A stretch of DNA of 64,000 nt from Humulus lupulus (taxonomy: Eukaryota > Streptophyta > Magnoliopsida > Rosales > Cannabaceae): assembly GCF_963169125.1 (NCBI RefSeq), contig NC_084793.1:219878652-219942651 (forward strand). Direction: 5' to 3'. Below are positions 1 through 11,596 of this stretch, in pieces (the stretch's first letter is position 1; the number at the start of each line of letters is the position of its first letter). Under the pieces are notes generated by a model that saw nothing but the letters and a program-made list of their open reading frames with translations, had not been told where the DNA came from and did no database searches. Made by a program: the position numbers and the translations under genes.

Positions 1-1499
1 TGGGTTCATTTTCCCTATACAGTCGATGTCCAAACTTGGTCCCGAAATTAAGAATACAAAAAAAAATAGTTTTTTACCTAAACTTTGAAATAGCATAACT
101 CACTCATTTTTAAATATTTTTTTTGTGTTTCAAAAGCTCAATTTTATGTACTCAATCTCAAAAACATCAAAGTACAATTAAATTTTATAAAATCAATAGA
201 TAGTGGACGCTTGACCCCTTGAAAATCACAGCTCAAAACTTGTATTTTGTTTTAGGGTTCTCACGAAAACCCTTAGGGATTTTGGTCCCTATTTTCAAAA
301 GTCAACACACAAGCATCATAAAAATTATTGAGGGACTACCATAGCCTTATTACATCATAAATAAGAAACTTTAAGCATTAAATATACAAAATAATGCTTA
401 AAAATAAAAACCATACAATAACAACCATTAAAAGTAAACTTTTTTTTATCTCTTGTTGTTCTTGCTCTAGGTTTTGATGTTCCTAATAGCTTTGAGTCCT
501 TCAAAACTCTTTCAATACCTTAAACAACTCTCCCCAACAACATAGATAGTTAGCTATTGAAAGACCTATGGTTAAAAACTGTACAAAGTCAATTTTTTTG
601 AAACTTTACCTTAGGGAAACCCTTCCTAGACCAAAGCTTAGGCTTCCAAGCCTTGTTAGTGTTCTTGAGGTTGAAGATGGAGAGAAAACTTGAGAGAGAT
701 TTTTCAAAAAATATGAGAGTGATTGTGAGAGACAGGGGGTCAGATTTGGGGGGGTTAGAAGGGTTTAGACTACTCTAGAATATCCTAAAACACTTTAGTG
801 TTTTACTATCCACTTGACATTAACCCTAATATTTAAAATGGGATTTAAAACTTAATTAATTTTGTTCACACCATTTAAAACCTCACATGGCCGGCCACCT
901 CTTTCTATTTATGCATTTATATTTTTTTTAAAAAGGTTAATAAACATTTCCTAAGAAGAAAAATCCAAATTGACTTTCTATAACCTTTTTCACTCATAAT
1001 AAAGTTATTATTATATTTTTTTAAAAAGAAAAAAATAAAACTTAACACATAATAATTAAATTAAATGTCTCTCACATTTAATTTAATTAATCACACAATA
1101 AAATTTAACCTAAGTTCCATTCATGGAATAAAATTCCCCAATTCGGTAAAATTAAGCATATAACACCAGATGCCCTAAAATTTCCATTTTCTCTTAGGTT
1201 TATTATTTTTGACCAAAATTTAATATTTATGAATGTATTTTATGCCAAAAATATATTTTCCATAATTTTTCATTTTATTTTCCGAGATTTTTACCCAATC
1301 AGGGTTTTTGTGTCGATCCAAGACCGAAAGTCTTATCAGGGTCAACAACTTTTAAACAAAAAATTCATAATTTGGCTAACAATAACTCATGGAAATAAAT
1401 TTCAAACAAATATAATATTATTTAAAATAATATTCTTATCTCGGGGAAAACAATCATGACCCGAGTCATTTCAAGGTACCCGAAACGTAGGACGTTACA
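1..1499 (-). mobile_element. Partial long LTR, terminus at 1499
   Basis: Non-coding, AT-rich sequence ending in GTAGGACGTTACA at 1499, the terminus style of the other long LTRs in this window (GGGCGTTACA, GGATGTTACA). The other end lies before the window, so no TSD can be checked. A purine-rich GAGAGAGATT tract near 690-740 reads as the complement of the CT-rich leader seen downstream of LTR promoters here, so the LTR probably points leftward. No ORF of interest. Family assignment is inferred from termini only. Confidence 0.55.
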
Positions 1500-2460
1500 G
1501 GGGTTCTCCTCGAGCTTCTCCTCGATAATAACCTCAACTATTACTTGGGAATTTTTTTCCATGCGAAACTACATCTAATCCGCATGCCACACCAACCTCC
1601 TATAAAGTGGTCCAAAGGTTGTCTCAATCGTGACTCTGAATTTTGTTCAGTTCCTGATAGGGGCCTCGAATGTCTATATGTATACCATCTGAATGTTGTA
1701 CCCCTCAAGCACAAGCTAGCCAATCTAACCCTAAACTTTGGGGGTGTCTCAAGGTTATAAAAGATAATCGACATCACATAGGTCAACGAGCAAACATCAT
1801 ATGGGTTGTCCTCCTCCCCAGTGAAGAGCTGGTGGTTCATGGATATAAAAGCTTTGTACGAGCAAAGAGGAAAAAAAATAGTTATGAACATAACCATTAA
1901 ACACAGTCAGAGTGAGCCATTTAATATATAAAAGTAAAAAAAAAAAAGCTTTCCAAAAGTGACCAACATCCCACGGTCGGGCCACATGTACACCCAACAA
2001 AGTAGACTCTAGCGCTCACTGCTCCACTTTGAATTTGCACTTACCTACAACATGAAACAATTAGGTAACCGGAAACACTTAGTAAGATCAACTCTACAAA
2101 AAATATATTGCATAGAAGTAGAGTTAGAAATCAATGACCGAGTCATTGAAAAAGAAACCAACAGACAAGCTTACCAAAATTAGGGTTCCAGATTAATGCA
2201 AGCCTTAAGCTAAAATGCCTAAGCGTCTTGGCAGTACAAAATTATAACCCAGACAGCTCAATCAGTAAAAGTATCAACCTGTAGAGAATAGATAATGGCC
2301 AATTCACCAATTCTAATTCTTCAAAGCAAAACTTGGGAATCTCTAATAATAGTGGGGCGTAGCACTCCTACACCATGCATAATTATTCAATAAGGGGGAT
2401 CTAAGTCTTGAAATTATCATTTCAATCATACATTCACGAGAGAGAAAACATAGCTCACCT
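1500..2460. other. Unassigned repeat-derived segment, LTR-like in part
   Basis: About 960 bp with no convincing gene. Positions 1957-2110 (GGGCCACATGTACAC, then CTCACTGCTCCACTTT and TTGCACTTACCTACAACATG) match in order a block of the 4.25-kb LTR family at 7160-7260, and the complement of about 28900-29000. Part of this stretch is therefore LTR-derived. Short overlapping ORFs at 1541-1900 on both strands resemble nothing known. The right edge, near 2460, is an abrupt switch into copia integrase sequence without a canonical TG..CA end, so it looks like a rearrangement breakpoint. Confidence 0.4.
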
Positions 2461-2587
2461 TGGGCCCAAAACCAATTACGTAAAATGTTAAAAACCTTGC
2501 AATCAGATAAGGATAGAGAGTACTTGGATAATCAATTTCAAGGCCATTTGTTGGAGTATGGGATCCTATCCCAACTCACTGCCTTGG
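2461..2587 (+). pseudogene. Copia integrase fragment, left part (level 0)
   Basis: Read in frame from about 2463, the translation contains QSDKDREYL and YGILSQLTAL. These are the copia integrase core motifs that precede the GTPQQNG block. The same protein is present in the copia array at 40320-40440. The reading breaks at 2587, where a long LTR begins, and resumes in frame at 54215 with the GTPQQNG segment after one copy of the 5-bp TSD (CTTGG) is removed. It is the oldest recognisable layer of the nest. Upstream copia sequence is missing. Confidence 0.8.
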
Positions 2588-4941
2588 TGTAAAGCGCCCT
2601 ATTCTATTACTTTATATAAACGTCACTTATCTCATAGATACTTAGAAAAATACTGCTTAAAAGATAAATTCAGTGGGGCCTTCAGAAAACATGCAAGTTT
2701 GGCTCAATAATTTAAAACAAAAATAAAGTGTTCATATGCAATGTTTAAAGAAAATAAAAAATTTATGTCCCACTGGAAAATTTAAAAATAAAGTCCATAA
2801 CATAGTTCCTTAAAACTCGGCACTTATGTTGATCATTTATTCGTTCATAGGAAACCCCCACGCCAAACACACTCAGACGTCAAAACTTCCCACATCACAA
2901 CGCGTGCCAGAGAGAAACCCTATTTGTTACATGAAAGAGGGAATTTAAGGGGGTGAACTAAAAGCCCAATAAGGAAGTACAACAAAATCAAAGATAAGAC
3001 AAGAGAGACAAGTATAACATAAAAATTCAATTCATAATATCATCATACTAATATCTCATAACCATAAATGAAACATAGTCATACATCACATTCATTCAAC
3101 ATAAGCATACTCTTTGTGATCATGGCACCTCTATTGTCCAATATAACTGGGCTGGTAAAACCTCCTCTACGAGGTAAGCAGGATCTCAGGTCCTTGAATG
3201 ACCTTGGCGCGTCCGCCCTCTGAGTTACGTCACATTCTTAGTAACTCCTTTGATGTGTTGCGTTCATCACGCTAGCAACCATCTCTTTTCATTCATCATA
3301 CAAACACATTGAATCCATTTCACATCAAAACAAAGGAAATACATGTTGCATCATACTTGTCATAAAATTTCAAGATTGAACTCCATTTTTCAATATCACA
3401 TGGTTCATCATCAAAACATAGCACATGATTTCATGTAACATAGAAGTCTTACCATTTCATAGCATAAACATAGAAATTCTAATCTAACTTCCTTACCTCA
3501 AGTCCGAGCAAAGCAAAAATGAGAAAAACTTCACAACGAGCCTATAATCATAATCAAACGTCGTCTCTTAGAATCACATAAAAATACTCATGCCCAACAT
3601 ATATACCCCACGTGTGCATGGGCCATGCACATGTGGTACAAGTTGCCCAATAATTCCAAACATACACATTTTCACATAAAATCATAAAAGAATAATGGTA
3701 ATTTTACATATTAACTCTTCATGACTACAAAGTAAAAGTCATGTGTTTGAACAATAGGCATCTATTTGAACGTAAAAATGCATTTGCATGCGACATGCGT
3801 ACGTGAGAGCTTTGTTAAAATTTATCGTTTTATAATGATAATTCCTACATACTTATTTCTTGCCTCTTAAATCAAAATTCAACAACATAAATTTAATTAC
3901 CATATTTGTTTCTCTGACTCCCAAAATTGTTAAATTTTAATACATCATATTTAATTTATAAAATAATCCATAATAATTACATTTATTATAGCATATAAAA
4001 AATGTGAGGATTTTGTAGCTATTTGGAAATGCTTAATAAGTTTCTTGCTTCTTTGAAATAACTTTGCTAACCTAAAAAAAACTACATGTTTATAAATGCG
4101 AAAATTCATAAATTAAATGTGGAAAAATTCACATTCTCATATGTATTATTTAAGACTTAAATTGTTTAGGTGTATGACTCATTAATCTTAAATAAAATAA
4201 TTATTTTATCTTAATAACTCAGTTTCAGCAACTATTTATTTTGTTTAAAACCACAAATGAAATTAAACCATAATCTTTTTCACATTTAAACAATAAATTG
4301 CACACATATAATAATGTGAAAAATACATATTTGCATTTTTAAAATACCATATTTATCATATACATAGCTTAGGGTTTAATTTATTTGATGCACTAGTTTT
4401 ATTTATCTATTTTAAAAGACTTTGCTTATTTTTAATCCAAAATTCTGACAACCATTTATTCAATCAAATTACAAAGTTGGATTAAAACTTTGTTTTTGTT
4501 TCATAAAACTCACAAAAAAATCTGCATGTATTATCACTCTTAACATGTGAAAAAAATGTGCCCTTTTTATTTACATAAAATCAAATACCACTAGAGACAT
4601 CGCATGTGCATTTCAAACATTGCTTCACCATTATACTCACAAATTATAAAAAATAAAAAAGCAAGCATAATTAACATAAAACCCACTTTTAAATCATGTT
4701 GAAACAATTTCTTAAACCAAAACTTCATGTATCATCAAATCATCATTTATAAAAGACTTAAGACAATTTCTCAATTTAACCAAATAACCTAGCATATTTC
4801 TAATGAGTATATGTGACATCAAATAAAAATGACCAACATGCATCAATAACCCCTATAGGCTGAAATCCATGTGTACAACAACACATGAAAATACCATTAA
4901 CCCCATCTACACTCACTTGAACCCTGTCATGTATCTACCAT

Positions 4942-4970
4942 CACTACAACAAAATAGGCATTTAATGGCT
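4942..4970 (+). repeat. CACTA left terminal inverted repeat
   Basis: Begins CACTACAACAAAATAGGC directly after TSD CAT (4939-4941). It pairs with the right terminus at 52959-52987 (21 of 29 positions by eye, first 8 perfect). The CACTA terminus is the defining cleavage site of the superfamily. Confidence 0.93.
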
Positions 4971-5400
4971 ATATGGGGGAGACATTGTAGACATTTAATG
5001 TCTCCCCACAAGGGAGACGTTGTTGAAGGAGCCATCTTATGTGGCCCTACGATGACTCCCATGGGGAGACTTTGTAGACATTCAACGTCTCCCCATGGGT
5101 GTCATCGTAGGGTGTACATTTTACACCCTATGATGACTCCCAGGGGGAGACGTTGAATGTCTACAAAGTCTCCCCATGGGAGACATTGTAGGTACCCTAT
5201 GATGACTCCCAGGGGGAGACTCTGTAGACATTCAACGTCTCCCCCTGGGAGTCATCATAGGGTATACGTTTTACACCCTACGATGACTCCCAAGGGGAGA
5301 CGTTGAATGTGTACAAAGTCTCCCCCTGTGAGTCATCATAGGGTACCTACAACATCTCCCATGGGGAGACTTTGTGGATATTCAATGTCTCATATCACAA
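4968..5400. repeat. CACTA left subterminal repeat cluster
   Basis: More than ten direct and inverted copies of a GGGGAGAC(GTTGAATGT or TTTGTAGAC) module and its complement, alternating with ATGACTCCC / GGGAGTCAT and a TACCCTATGATG spacer. In CACTA elements such subterminal iterons bind the element-encoded TNPA-type protein and are needed for excision (family knowledge). The matching cluster at the other end is 52590-52770. Confidence 0.88.
5194..5263. repeat. Perfect 27-bp inverted repeat inside the subterminal cluster
   Basis: Arms 5194-5220 and 5237-5263 are exact reverse complements, beginning ACCCTATGATGACTCCCAGG, with a 16-bp spacer (5221-5236) that itself carries the iteron half TGTAGACATTCAAC. 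It could extrude as a cruciform or present paired binding sites to a TNPA-like protein. Confidence 0.92.
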
Positions 5401-5884
5401 AACATTGTTGGTTTTTGTATTTTTTTTTAAAAAATAAAAAATAATTAAATAACTATTTTCAGTATATTAATTAATATAATTAAATATATTAATTAAAAAA
5501 ATATAAATTATATGCAAATTTAAATTGTGAATTTTCATTAATAAAACCGAAATGTGTATATAATATGTATTTTCTAGCTAAATATACAAAATTGTAATAT
5601 TTGTTGTTAAATAGACAAAGTTAACAAATATTACACTGGCTAGCTAGACATATAGTAAGAAAGAAAATGTAAACAAAAACAAAAATCTAATATGTGGGAC
5701 AATTACTTTGAATTATCGGTAACATATGGTTCACTCAGTGTTGTCGCATTTCATTAATTTGTGCTTGTGTATATGGCGTAGTGTTTAGCTACAAAAAAAA
5801 TACAAATTAAAATATATTAGTTAATTATTATTATTTCATTATATATACTTTAATAATAAATAAATTGTTAAGTTTGTATAAATT
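5400..5884. other. AT-rich non-coding part of the CACTA 3' region
   Basis: Between the subterminal repeats and the Ulp1-like remnant. Very AT-rich with oligo-A/T runs and no ORF or repeat module that can be named. Probably 3' UTR or degraded intron of the second CACTA gene (inference). Confidence 0.5.
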
Positions 5885-6370
5885 TATATACATACATCTT
5901 TCTTCAAGTAACGTCCAGGTCGTGAATGTTCAATGTAATCCTTCAACATCCTCATCACATAATATCCACATGCTACATTGTCTAGTTGGTGTGGACATTA
6001 GGATTGAAAAATAAAAACTTATTTTCGCACTGTTGTTCTACCAAAATATTGTATAACAACCTATTCAGAAGAAGAAAAAAGTAGTCAAAAATATAATTTG
6101 GGAAATTTGTTGTTAAAATAATTCAAATAGGAAATGTTAATTAAAAAACGTGTGAAATACCTCATGTAGAAAATGAGAACTCCTTTTCCAATCTTTTCAT
6201 TCGAATAAATTGAAGTATGTCCTCTTTGCATAAGTAAAGACTTGAAATATCCTGACCGAATACATCCTCATCTATGCCTAGATTGACACAGTCGTTGTCA
6301 TCCCAACGAGATATAATATTGTATATCTGTTCCAAAGAACTAGTGTCTTGTGTCATAGGATCAATCAAAC
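5885..6370 (-). pseudogene. Ulp1-like (C48) cysteine protease remnant of the CACTA second gene
   Basis: Two blocks read on the minus strand. At 6368-6162 a 68-aa reading frame contains LGIDEDVFGQDI and CKEDILQFIRMKRLEKE, resembling the segment before the catalytic core in plant transposon Ulp1-like proteins. At about 5990-5885 the translation contains CPHQLDNVACGYYVMRMLKD, which carries the Gln and the nucleophilic Cys (ACGYYV) of C48 peptidases. The segment with the catalytic His and Asp (WH...D) is not visible between them, so either an intron-like stretch or a deletion has removed it. Ulp1-like domains in CACTA and Mutator-like elements are known. Whether this one ever processed SUMO is unknown. 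Confidence 0.7.
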
Positions 6371-6540
6371 GTTGTATCCTTTCTCGTGGTCGTTGTGTTG
6401 AGGGAGCAATTGGTTGTTCTGGTCTGTTATTACTTCTAGAACAAGTCTATAAAATAATATAAATAATTAAAAAATTTACAAACAAATTGAAATATATATA
6501 ATAACAAATATGATTGTATAAGCATGATACATCACCTGTT

Positions 6541-6790
6541 CATGTATATCATCAGATACGATGACTGATTCCTTAGGCCACTATATAGGATGCCTAATAG
6601 CCTGAATGACTATGTACATATTCTAATGAGGATATGCAAAAGGAAGAGGCATCGCCGGCTTAATAGCATCAGTAATCACCACCTGCTAGTTGTTACCTGA
6701 CTCTTTGTCAATGATTTTTCCTGATGCAACAATATTGGATAGCAAACCAATGGCTAACTGACAACTAGATACTTGCACATTACCAGGTTG
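6541..6790 (-). pseudogene. CACTA second-gene remnant, LAVG/WP-type domain
   Basis: In one minus-strand frame the translation runs CQLAIGLLSNIVASGKIID, then VVITDAIKPAMPLPF, then WPKESVIVSDD. This order matches the domain that precedes the Ulp1-like part in plant CACTA proteins (a C.LAVG...N.VA.G pattern followed by PLP and WP). I believe it corresponds to the plant domain called DUF8039, but a profile search is needed to confirm it. At least three stop codons interrupt it. It sits between the proline-rich repeat (6860-6919) and the Ulp1-like block, so order within the ancestral protein is kept. Confidence 0.55.
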
Positions 6791-6859
6791 TAGCATTATG
6801 TATATATGTGTGTATGCATGTTCATACATAGTCATTTTCAACTATCAAATTGAAATTAC

Positions 6860-6919
6860 CTCAGGCACAAATGGTGCTGGTAGGTCGGGCTGATAGTAAG
6901 ATGGCGCTGGTGGGTCGGG
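6860..6919 (-). pseudogene. Proline-rich repeat of CACTA second gene, 3' half
   Basis: Minus-strand translation continues the P-D-P-P-(A/T)-P-S-Y-Y repeats encoded at 11194-11303 and ends PDLPAPFVPEV. A solo LTR (6920-11193) splits the repeat tract. Removing it together with one TCGGG copy restores an uninterrupted frame. Confidence 0.75.
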
Positions 6920-7719
6920 TGTAATGACCCTCCAAACATACAAGACCAGATCATGCGGAAATTTAAAACTTTTTACTTTTAACACATTGTACAGAAAATG
7001 CATATAAAAAAACTTTTAAAAGATTGTGCGCGCACACTTTTAATTTAGAAAACAGGATTACAACCACTCTTCCACAGAGTTATAACAAAACAATTATCCC
7101 AAAAGAATTAATAGCTTCCAGTTTTTTCTTTTCAAAATGGTGATCCATCAAAAACCTCCCCAGGTTAGGCCACATGTACATAGCCGCAAGCATACTCCGA
7201 CACTCACTTCTCCACTTTTCTTTTGCACTTACCTACAATATGAAACAACTAGATTTGATAAATTCTTAGTAAGAATAGCCTTGCACAAAAATATACTAAA
7301 CCCAGTAACGGGTTGCCCTAAGATAGTTACCGCTACCGGTCATTAGGGTATTGGATAAATTTCAACCCCATCATACAATTTTCAATAATAATCCTAACGG
7401 AAAAATTAAGCACATTGGTTGCGCCCAACAACCAAATTTCTTACATATCAAAACCACCTCCATTCAGAAAATCTCATAATTCAAGATATATAACCATATC
7501 CGAAATAAATACTCTGGTTATTTCTAACAACCAAGTTCACACATAACATGATAACATGCACTCAGAAAATTCCCTGAAACATACAATATATCACTCATAT
7601 CGTAATATCCTGCACTGAGAAGATTCTCAGAATATTCAAATATATTTAACACACATCATGACTAAGCAATTAAATTACAGCAAGGGATCCGGGCCACAAC
7701 CCGGTTCCATCATTTCTGT

Positions 7720-7950
7720 CATGGCTCCAACCCAGACTATATTATCATTGTCCTAGCTCCATACCATGTCCTGGCTCCAACGCGGACTATATTAGCATTG
7801 TCCTAGCTCCAACCCTGACTATATTAGCATTGTCCTAGCTCCAACCCTAACTATATTACCATTGTCCAGGCTCCAACCCGGACTATATTACCATTGTCCT
7901 GGCTCCAACCCGGACTATATTATGCTAAGGTTCTGGCTTCAACCCGAACC
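7720..7950. repeat. 32-bp minisatellite inside the LTR
   Basis: Units begin TCC(T)(A/G)GCTCCAACCC followed by GGACTATATTACCATTG. Unit starts at 7801, 7833, 7865 and 7897 are exactly 32 bp apart, with more degenerate copies on both sides (about seven in all). Confidence 0.9.
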
Positions 7951-8999
7951 TACTTACCATTTAGTCAGAGAATGCCAAAGCATTACAAGAGTAGGCATTA
8001 AGCATACCTTGGTCTTAATGAGCCAAACAAAACTAGTGTAATCTACTACTACAAGCACACACTAGTATATTCATGTTGTAGCCAAGAAAGAGAAAGAATA
8101 ACTTACTTGGAGTCCTTATCTCCCAGTCGGATCTTTAACACTGTTATTCGTTTTCCCTTTCGCCGTTACTATAATTAATACATTGTACTCAGATTAAACA
8201 ATGGCATAATCTTATAGCTAATATTCTATGATAGCTACAAGCAATAAAGTTCTCTTTGAGACTCTATACAATAGCCTCTTATACACCTTACAATGTATAC
8301 GGCCGAATTTTGTTTCAATCTTTATAGTAACATGAGAAAATCGGCCTCACCGCAACACGCTCCCCGTGTCGTGCATCTTAATATTCTTTAATCAAAGAAC
8401 TCTCTTATCGGATAATTTGTATTTTGGTTTTAGGAAAAGGAGTTTTACTCAACTAATAACTTTAGAAAAGTACTAACTTGTCGTCTTCTTACGAAAATTT
8501 ACCGTTTTCTATTATTTACCAAAATATCGCTTTTTGACCCTTTACAAATAATATCTGACAATGTTATCTCGTTCTCTTAAAGGTTCTACAAAACCCAACT
8601 CCCGTTCTTACCATTTTTATCCATAACCTATGATCTCTTCTTATATGATTTTTTAAAAGAAGGGAAATTGGAGCCTTAACTTAAAAATGGTAAAAATCAA
8701 CTTTTAAATTAACTCAAGCTGATTTGGGATTGGTTAAGTCTCCAAATCCTTAGTTATCTTTGCAAAGGATTACTTCTTCTCATTTCTAAAACTTTACTTC
8801 CACTATTTAATTTAAAGGGGGTAAAAATCTCCTTTTTAAATTTTTCCCTAAGTTTAGTTTTGGGCAAGAACTCTTAAACTATCGTTCACGTATTCTGTGT
8901 CATAAGGACGGGAACTAGGTGAAAGCCTCGCGTCAAAACTTTTTTTAGGTTAAGAGAACTAACCTCCCAAAAATCATTTTTCGTTAAGGTTCGAAATTA

Positions 9000-9590
9000 C
9001 TACCTTTCAGTTTTTAGGGCAAAATTAGAAAAATCGTTTCTCTTAAACCGTGACATATTTTTCTATTATATTTTACATGAGCCTTTAAACACATCCTAAA
9101 TAATTCCCATCAAAATTTTATAACTTTTGGAATGGCAAAACCCATTCAACTTTTTAAAGTAATATGGGCAGTGTCTGCTGCCCAGAAGTTTTTCCCAGAT
9201 TTTAAGATAACTTTGAAAATTTATTTCTCCTACACCGTAGCCTAGATCTTTCTTAAATTTTATAGAGATCTTTATACATGCCTAAATTAGCTTCCTTAAA
9301 AATTTCATGATTTTTGGAATAACAAAACGGATCAAAATGTTTAAAGCAATCTGGGCAGTGCTTGCTGCCCAGATGTTTTGTTTCCAGATTCTAGGGCAAA
9401 CTTTGAAAAATCATATCTCTTATTACTTAACACATTTTCCTCTAAACGTTTATAGTGACCCTTATACATGTTTAAACTAACACCCTACCAAATTTCATAG
9501 CTTTTGATTAGTAAAACCCTTTCAAAAGTCAAAACAATCTGGGTAGTGCATGCTGCCTAGAAATTTTCCAGATTTACATCAAAATGTCAA
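9000..9590. repeat. Three tandem copies of a 187-bp unit with an internal palindrome
   Basis: Equivalent points lie at 9165, 9352 and 9540. Each unit has the order: TTTGAAAA(T), TATACATG-like, CCTAAATTA-like, AATTTCATG(A)TTTTTGG, then CTGGGCAGTGCTTGCTGCCCAG or variants. The middle copy has a perfect 8-bp palindrome around a 6-nt loop. Confidence 0.8.
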
Positions 9591-11193
9591 AACGTTCATA
9601 ACTTGGGTTTAAAAAATACCTTTTTACGATTTTCCAAAGCCTATCATAAAGTACGCACAAGGAACTATGCAACTACACAATTATTTTTCACAAACAGAGA
9701 GAGTAGGGTACCATCTGACCCTTTGGAAGTCAGACCACAAATTCTTGGCAGCATGCATTTTCACACAACTTGGCAACACTAAGCACATCTAGCATAACCC
9801 TAGCCACATGAATGCATGCAAATCATCAAATCAACCAATATAACCCTTAAGAATTAAATAAACTCCAATGGCCAATAAAATACTCTATACAACCAGTTCT
9901 ACTAATATAAACCATAAATACTCAAGAACCAACCAAAACATTTGATGGTTCTATCTTAGAGATGAGGTTCCCTTAGCTTTTCAAACTTACTCCTTGTGTT
10001 TTATACACTCAAACCGAGCCCCAATAGCTCGACAAACAGATTTTTAAGAGAGTGTTAGGGTAGAAGATTTTAGATGAGTGGAAAAACATAAAAACTCTAG
10101 AACCATTACCTTCGTTTTCACTAGATCACCAAAAAGCTTCAAACATTAAGATTCTCCTAGAACCACCTCTCTTGAACCCTAGAATACAAGATCCATGCCA
10201 TGCATGGCCATTATATCTCATGCATGCATATCCACCACTTAGGGTTTCAGATTTGAAGAAGGGAAACAAAGTGACAAGGTTTCAGACTTACTTGTACACT
10301 AGTCTTCCTTGAGCTTCTTTTCCTTCATTGGAGAGTGAGTGTCAAAGCTTGAGGAGAGGAAGGAAATGCATCCATGGAGGCTTGGGGAAGCTCTCAGTTT
10401 TGGGAGGGTTGAGGGGAAAAGAGAAGCTTGTTTGAGCGGAAATGGGTTGAGAGAAAGTGAATAGTTTTTCTTTTGTGAAAAAAAAAAAGATTAAGGAAAA
10501 TAATGTGGAAGAGCACTAATCATTAGGGTAGTCTCTTGATCTTCCCTAGGGTAGGTTCCTAGACTCTTGAGTACACTAGCGCATAGCCTAGCCGCCCATC
10601 ACACCCTCTCTCCTCCCTTGGAAAAGACTTTTATGCTCTTGCCTATTTTTACCTCACTTTAAAGTACTTAAGGGTCATTTTGGTAATTTCACTCTCTAAA
10701 ATTCCCTAAATTTTTACCCTATAGTTTTTAAATATCTCCAAGCTTAATTAATTAAGTTAAATTTGACCCAAAAAAAATTAAATTTGTTACATATCACATA
10801 ATTTTGGTAATTTTATCAAATTGACAAAAATGTCCTTAGAGGCTCAAGCAAGAAATTTTCATTCTTAAGCCCGGTCGATTGGAATTAAATCCTCAATCAC
10901 TTTTTCTTAAATTTATTGGCTCGACTATACAGTCCCAGTTGCCAAATATTTTTATGCCATAGTATTCATCATTTTACCTAATCCGAGATTTTTCCATTAT
11001 TAGGGCTTGCCCCTCAGTCCAAGACCAATTTTCTTTGCATAGGCCTAAACCTTTTACCAAATTAGCACATCGGCTATAAAATTCACGAAATAACATAATT
11101 TCACATAATATTATTTATCAAAATAATATTTCACATAATTCTTCGTTGGCTCCAACTGGATACTAACGGGTGTTCAAAACACGGGATGTTACA

Positions 11194-11596
11194 TCGGGTA
11201 CATAGCAATATGGTGTTGGTGGGTCAGGCACATAATAAGATGGTGTTGGTGGGTCGAACACATAGTAAGATGGCGCTAGTGGGTTTGGCACAAATGGTGG
11301 GATTCAAATATTGGATCCTAAATCGCTATGTTGGGCCATGAAAGATCTCAAATTTTCCTCTTGCTTACGAAAACGTTCTTCTAGACGCGCTTCTTGTTGA
11401 CGAAGTCTTTCCTCAAACTCATTTCTCATAGCGCTAGGCGAACCAATAGCTTTTGATTTCTCTTTCATGTTGGTAGGTTTCAGAGTATCCCAAAACAATG
11501 CAGGGGACACACCGTGACCTTTAGCCCGAACATGCCCTTGTGGCTCGGGAGTGCCCAATGCCCTTGTCAACACATCATCACGACCATGGGGTTCCC
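11194..11596 (-). pseudogene. CACTA second-gene segment: coiled coil plus proline repeat
   Basis: The open segment 11573-11304 has a conserved block (RALGTPEPQGHVRAKGHGVS) followed by a charged heptad-like coiled coil (RNEFEERLRQQEARLEERF). This arrangement is typical of the C-terminal half of plant CACTA TNPA-like / Transposase_24 proteins. Downstream (11303-11194) a stop is followed by P-P-T-P-S-Y-Y-V repeats that continue at 6919. Upstream, the frame joins 29257-29213 after the solo LTR 11597-29207 and one TTCCC copy are removed. Likely role: DNA-binding partner for the subterminal iterons (family inference). Confidence 0.75.

Larger units (their letters stand above)
6920..11193 (-). mobile_element. 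Solo LTR, 4274 bp (level 3)
   Basis: Starts TGTAATGACCC and ends GGGATGTTACA, with perfect TSD TCGGG (6915-6919, 11194-11198). No PBS, polypurine tract or protein domain is present, so it is a solo LTR of unusual length. It has the same size class and block order as the LTR at 11597-29207 (about 4.25 kb net) but opposite orientation. The CT-rich, promoter-side region is near 10.2-10.7 kb. It contains a 32-bp minisatellite (7720-7950) and a 187-bp triplication (9000-9590). Confidence 0.9.

Noticed and set aside
1541..1900. Overlapping ORFs of 71-118 aa on both strands
   Set aside because: No recognisable domain, mutually overlapping, in LTR-like DNA; likely chance.
7720..7950. Regular 32-bp repeats resembling a CRISPR array
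   Set aside because: Units are contiguous with no unique spacers, lie inside a plant LTR, and there are no cas genes. It is a minisatellite; the same applies to 28485-28790.
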